From Chloranthus sessilifolius (Eukaryota > Streptophyta > Magnoliopsida > Chloranthales > Chloranthaceae), in the NCBI GenBank assembly GCA_021018995.1, contig CM037593.1:4306088-4370087 (forward strand): 64,000 nucleotides of DNA. The letters are read 5' to 3'. Below the pieces are notes generated by a model. The model saw nothing but the letters and a program-made list of their open reading frames with translations. It was not told the DNA's origin and did no database searches. The position numbers and the translations under genes are program-made. Shown here piece by piece: positions 59,743-64,000 of the stretch. Numbering within the stretch: the stretch's first letter is position 1; every line of letters starts with the position of its first letter.

Positions 59743-60738
59743 GTTTTAATAAATAATATAAGTCATGCCACGTTGTGGCAAAGTCATGATTTTTAATCTT
59801 GGTTACTAACTTACCCAAGAAAAGGCAGCTTGTGAATATTTCCATATGTTAGGTAAAGTATGAAGACTTTTGAAAATTTTGTGAGGTATGAGAAAGGAAG
59901 GATTAGCTTCTACTTAAAACCTTGTTTGATCTATGGCTATCAATGGGTCGGGCTCAGCTTGAACTTGGCCCTCTCTCGGGTAGGGTCAGAGTTCGGCTTG
60001 AATAAAAAGCCTAAGCCCGAATGCACTTGGGCCGAGCCTGGGTCAACTTTGTATCCAGCCCAGGTTCTGGCCTCATTTTTAAAATAATAATCAAGCCGCT
60101 CAAAACACTGCTCAAATCTGGTCTAGCTCAACCAAACTGAATTATTTTGAATGAAAAGGTCGGGCTAGCCCAACCCAGTTTGGGGTGAGTTTGGGCTAAA
60201 AAGAAAAAGTTGGAGCCCGAAAACACTCGGGCTGAGTCCGACCTGATTTTAGATCCCGACAAGGATGGAGTCTCATTATTCACAATAAAAGGTAATAGGG
60301 TCGATCAAAAGCCAAGCCTATTGACTGCCCCAGTTTGATGCACAGGAGAAATGATAATGATGAAAAATAAATAGAATTGAAATATTAAACATAAATCTAA
60401 AGAAGGAATACAATCAATGACCCACTATCGAGCGACTGACCCGAACACTGGCTCACGGCTTACCACCCGTCCTCAACGTGGAAGTTGAGAAGTACGAGGA
60501 CTAACAGGGCATGGAGATCTGCATTCAGAGTCCACAAGAGCAATGGATTGCACATTGTATTCCAGTGTTCCGTTTTGCCTAATAGATGAGTTGCACCCAT
60601 TCATAGCTCATATATAGCTAGCAGTCTGAATGGGCCGCGTTTAAGTCCAGCTCGCCCAGACCCAACCCGCAATGGGTCAAGTATAAGCTAAGGTAGGGAA
60701 GCCCAACATATAGATTGGGTTGGCATGGCCTGCATTTC
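59743..60738. repeat. FAM-B array, unit 1
   Basis: 59780-59880 matches 51300-51440 (ttggttactaacttac). 59940-60738 is a FAM-B unit with an extra 150-bp segment (tgccccagtttgatgcacag to gacccgaacactggc) not present in copies A and B. Confidence 0.8.
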
Positions 60739-62771
60739 AAGTGCTTAGTTTCTAGTTTCTACTAAATACTTTGTTTGTTGTATAACTACCAAAGGGTTGG
60801 GCTTAGCCTGAACTTGGCCCAGGTAAGGTCGGATTTCGGCATAAATAAAAAGCTCGAGCCTGAGCCTCGCTCAACTTTCTATCTGGCCCGGGTTTAGGCC
60901 TCATTTTTTACATATAAAAAAAAAAATAAGCGACTCGCTCAAAGCCTGAATTGAATCTGGCCCAGCTTAGACAAGCCAAATTATTTTAACCGTGTAAAGG
61001 TAATTGGGCCAATCAAAAGACAAGCTTGTTGACTGCCCCAGTTTGATGCACATGAGAAATGGCGATGATGAAAAATAAATAGAAGTAAAATATTAAACAG
61101 AAATCTATAGAGGGGAGACAATCAATGACCCACTATAGAGAGACTGACCCTAACACTGGCGCACAACTTACCAGTCGTCCTCAGCGTGGAAGTTGAGAAG
61201 TGTGATGAGTGGTGAAATATGATGATATCTCACCCCCTAAAGCCTATATTTAGCCATCCGATGAAGGCTAGCTAACAGATTTATAAGGATTTTAGTGTTT
61301 CAGAAAAATCTGATCATTGCATGCAATTAGAAGTATAGACTTACACTAAAACACTAGATCAAATGGAATGTTGGGCCTTGAACTTTCATTTGAATTTGAA
61401 TTTCAAATCTTGAGCAAAGGACTTATTTAAGCAAATTTGGAAATTAGTTTTAGGAGTCTCCCGTTGGGGATCCTTTTATTTTCCTTAGCATTTTTAGTTT
61501 CTTTCAGTTTTTCCCTTTTATTTTTCAAGCATTGTTCTTTCAATTTCTTAATTTTAGGTCCTAGATTAGTTTATCTTTTGCATTTGAAAAAGGATTGTAC
61601 CAGGTAAGATTAAAGCTTTTGTGGATTTTGTTGAAGCTCATTACGATATTTTAATGACATTTTTAATTTCTGTCTTTATTTTGTTGTTTAATTTTAAACA
61701 CGAGTAACTAAATCTTTTTGAGGATGAGAATCTAATGAACTCCATCCGAGGTATTCAGTTATTATAATATAGATCTATGGTTGAGATATTATCTTGTAAT
61801 GAATGTCTGATTTTTAATTGCACTAATATCTGATTGCTATTTAAGATGTGGATGCTAATCATGCTCCATGATCTTAGATCTACAATAATTTTTTTACTTT
61901 AATCCTCTTTTATATTGCACTTGCCCATCTCAGGGTAAATTCTAATTACTGTCTGAGGTATGGATATTAATCATACATTCATGGGGTATTAATCATACAT
62001 CTCCATGACCTTATATCAGTACTGTAAAATTTATTCGGGGATCAAATTCTGATTGTCATCTAGGGTATGAATGTTAATCATACATCTCCGCGATCTCAGA
62101 TTTGTAAGGTAAAATTTATATGAATCTAAGATATGGATGTTAATCATACATTCATAAGACGCTAATCATGCACCCCCTTGTGCATCCTACGACAATATTA
62201 TATTTCGACAAATAGATCCGTATTTTGTAAATGATAAACCAACGATGGAAGGATTTAGTAACCAAATTCTCACTTTTTAACATATGTTTCATTCCATATT
62301 ACTGATTAGTATTATTTTGTCCATTAATTAAACTCTCAGAATTATAAACTAGTTTAAATATTATGTTAGAGATGTGGTAGTTCTTATGTTGATCACTGTC
62401 TCCTCTTTTAAATTTTTTGGCAAATCCTCGTGAGAATGATCTCGTACTTCGCACCCACTGACCATATCTCGATTTGTGTGCTTGCGAGTTTAAAACATAT
62501 TTAAAATCACAACGAAGTGCGAGGACTTAAAGGGCACGAAGATCTGCATAATCCTCAGAGTCCACATGAGCAATAGCTTGCACAACGGACTCCAGTGTTT
62601 GATTTTGTCTAATAGACGAGTTGCACCCATTCATAGCTCATGTATAGATAGCAGTTTGAACGGGCCGTGGTTAAGTCCGGCCCGTCCAGACCCAACTCGC
62701 AATGGGCCAAGTATAAACTAAGGTAGGGAAGCCGAACATATAAATGGGCTGGCATGGCCTGGATTTCGATT
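60739..62771. repeat. FAM-B array, unit 2 (split by solo LTR)
   Basis: Starts at GCTTAGTTTCTAGTTTCTAC (60741) and has the same extra segment at 61025-61170. Resumes at 62515 with the shared phrase gaagtgcgaggacttaaagg. About 720 bp without the LTR. Confidence 0.85.
61203..62513 (+). mobile_element. Solo LTR (gypsy-type fossil)
   Basis: About 1.31 kb, starting TGATGAGTGGTGAAATATGA, related to the LTR of the 31436 fossil (same start and the same CGTACTTCGCACCCACTG-type end phrase). AAGTG on both sides (61198-61202, 62515-62519) is the likely duplication, with one or two bases of doubt at the right end. Inside, four copies of a phrase like TATGGATGTTAATCATACAT (61860-62180). Plus orientation. 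No internal part. Confidence 0.75.
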
Positions 62772-64000
62772 GCTTAGTTTCTAGTTTCTACTAAAAACAC
62801 CTTTTTTGTTGTATTACTACCAAAGGGCTGGGGTCAGCCGAACTTGGCCCAAGTAAGGTCGGATTTCAGCATGAATAAAAACCCCAAGCCTGAGCCTAGC
62901 TCGACTTTCTATCCGGGCCGGGTCCAAGCCTCATTTTTAACATATATATATATATATATATATAAACAAGCATGTCGCTCAAAGTCCAACTCGAATATGT
63001 CCCAGCTAAACCAAGCCGAATTATTTTAAGGGAAAAGGTCGTGTTAACCCGACCCAGTTTGGGTTTGGCTTGGGCCTAAATGAAAAGTTGGCGCCCAAAA
63101 AGACTCGGGCTCAGCCCGGCATGATTCTAGATCTGGGACGGGAACAAGTCTTATTTCTTACAGTAAAAAACTAGTCGGGCCGATCAAAAGCCCAACCCTA
63201 ACCCAGCCCGTTGACTGTCATAGTTTGATGCATAGGAGAAAGGATAATGACAAAGAATAAATAGAAGTAGCATACTAGACATAAATCTATATAGAGGAGA
63301 CAATCAATGACTCACTATCGAGCAACTGACCCGAACACTGGTGCACACGGCTTGCCAGCCGTCTGCAACGTGGAAGTTGAGATGCGCGAGGACTTAAAGG
63401 GCATGTAGATGTGCATGCGCCTCAGAGTCCACAAGGGCAATGGCTTGCACAACGTATTCCACTGTTCCGTTTGTCTAATAGATGAGTTGCACCCATTCAT
63501 AGCTCATGTTTAGCTAATAGTCTGAACGGGATGGTCTTAAGCCTGGCCCGACCATACCCGACCTGCAATGAGCAAAGTATAAGCTACTAGGGTTGTCAAC
63601 GGGCTGGGCCCTACCCGGATAAGAAACGGGCCCGAGTTCGAGCTTCAACGTGTAAGGCCCGGCCCGGCCCGTTTAGCTGAGATCCTTAAAAAAAAAAACT
63701 TGATTTTTTTTTTAAAAAGGTGAGAAACCAAACCCGAACCAGCCCAAATAGCTTATCGAGCCGGGTTCAGGACGGGAAATTCTAAAAGCAGGCTGAGCCT
63801 AGCCCGGCCCGGATAGCTAAACGGGTCGGGTGAAAAAGCCGGCCCGGCCCGTTGACAGCCCTATAAGTTACAGTAGGAAAGCCCGATATATAAATGGGCG
63901 GGCTGGCATGGCATGGCACGATTAGTAAATCAAGCGGGTACCAAATTAAAAATAGACCCATTTAAGTACCACTCAAACCCGGCCTGAATTGATCAAATCA
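62772..64000. repeat. FAM-B array, unit 3 (runs off the window)
   Basis: Starts GCTTAGTTTCTAGTTTCTAC (62772), has a TA run at 62943-62963, the extra segment at 63200-63350, and a hAT MITE at 63588-63863. Frames here are not conserved among units, so no gene is called. Confidence 0.85.
63588..63863. mobile_element. hAT-type MITE with 8-bp duplication
   Basis: 276 bp, TAGGGTTGTCAACGGGC and its inverted end GCCCGTTGACAGCCCTA, a 17-bp terminal repeat with one mismatch. Flanked by TAAGCTAC and TAAGTTAC (7 of 8). Interior GC-rich (CCCGGCCCG words). Other FAM-B units are uninterrupted at this place. Confidence 0.9.

Overview
The window is nuclear DNA of a flowering plant. The evidence is GT-AG introns in plant-specific gene families (germin-like proteins, a DET2-type steroid 5-alpha-reductase, AFB auxin receptor, extra-large G protein), plant-type CACTA transposons with a DUF4216 transposase tail, many MITEs, plant LTR fossils and AT-rich intergenic DNA. 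I cannot name the species. Only two genes look intact: two germin-like protein (GLP) genes on the minus strand, at 20.9-21.8 kb and 47.1-48.9 kb. Almost everything else is transposon, repeat or gene debris.

1-13 kb is a set of nested insertions. A decayed DET2 homologue (minus strand, 13063-14891) was hit by an LTR element, now a solo LTR (13347-14721, duplication TAGAT), and by a CACTA transposon whose right end is at 13062. That outer CACTA still shows the DUF4216 tail of its transposase (7310-7943), a TNPA-like exon (11182-11490) and subterminal GC-rich repeats. A second CACTA-type element with its right end at 7303 is inserted in the outer transposase gene. Its visible 7.3 kb is packed with host exons: Argonaute, a METTL13-like methyltransferase (a 100-bp stretch present twice, identical), an XLG G protein, an AFB4/5-like auxin receptor, and several pieces I could not name. 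It is best read as a Pack-CACTA whose left end lies before base 1.

15-30 kb and 43-60 kb are diverged copies of one another. About 17.4-28.4 kb (copy A, with GLP1), 44.0-53.7 kb (copy B, with GLP2) and 55.0-60.7 kb (copy C, no GLP coding body) align in blocks in the same order. Copy-specific insertions separate the blocks: solo LTRs, LINE tails, CACTA-like MITEs, a long-TIR Mutator-like element and expanded minisatellites. Four extra short blocks resemble the GLP 3' UTR without any coding part, suggesting an older, larger GLP array.

30-43 kb holds a CACTA-like left end next to a two-exon fragment of unknown identity, a partial minus-strand gypsy-type LTR fossil (31436-36890), a lone plastid lipoamide dehydrogenase exon (37346-37470), a MITE, and a decayed hAT-type element (40203-43091). 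60-64 kb is a short tandem array of about 1-kb GC-rich units interrupted by a solo LTR and a hAT MITE.

The two GLPs are predicted secreted cupin proteins of the cell wall. No other pathway can be read from the window. No tRNA, rRNA or CRISPR array was seen.
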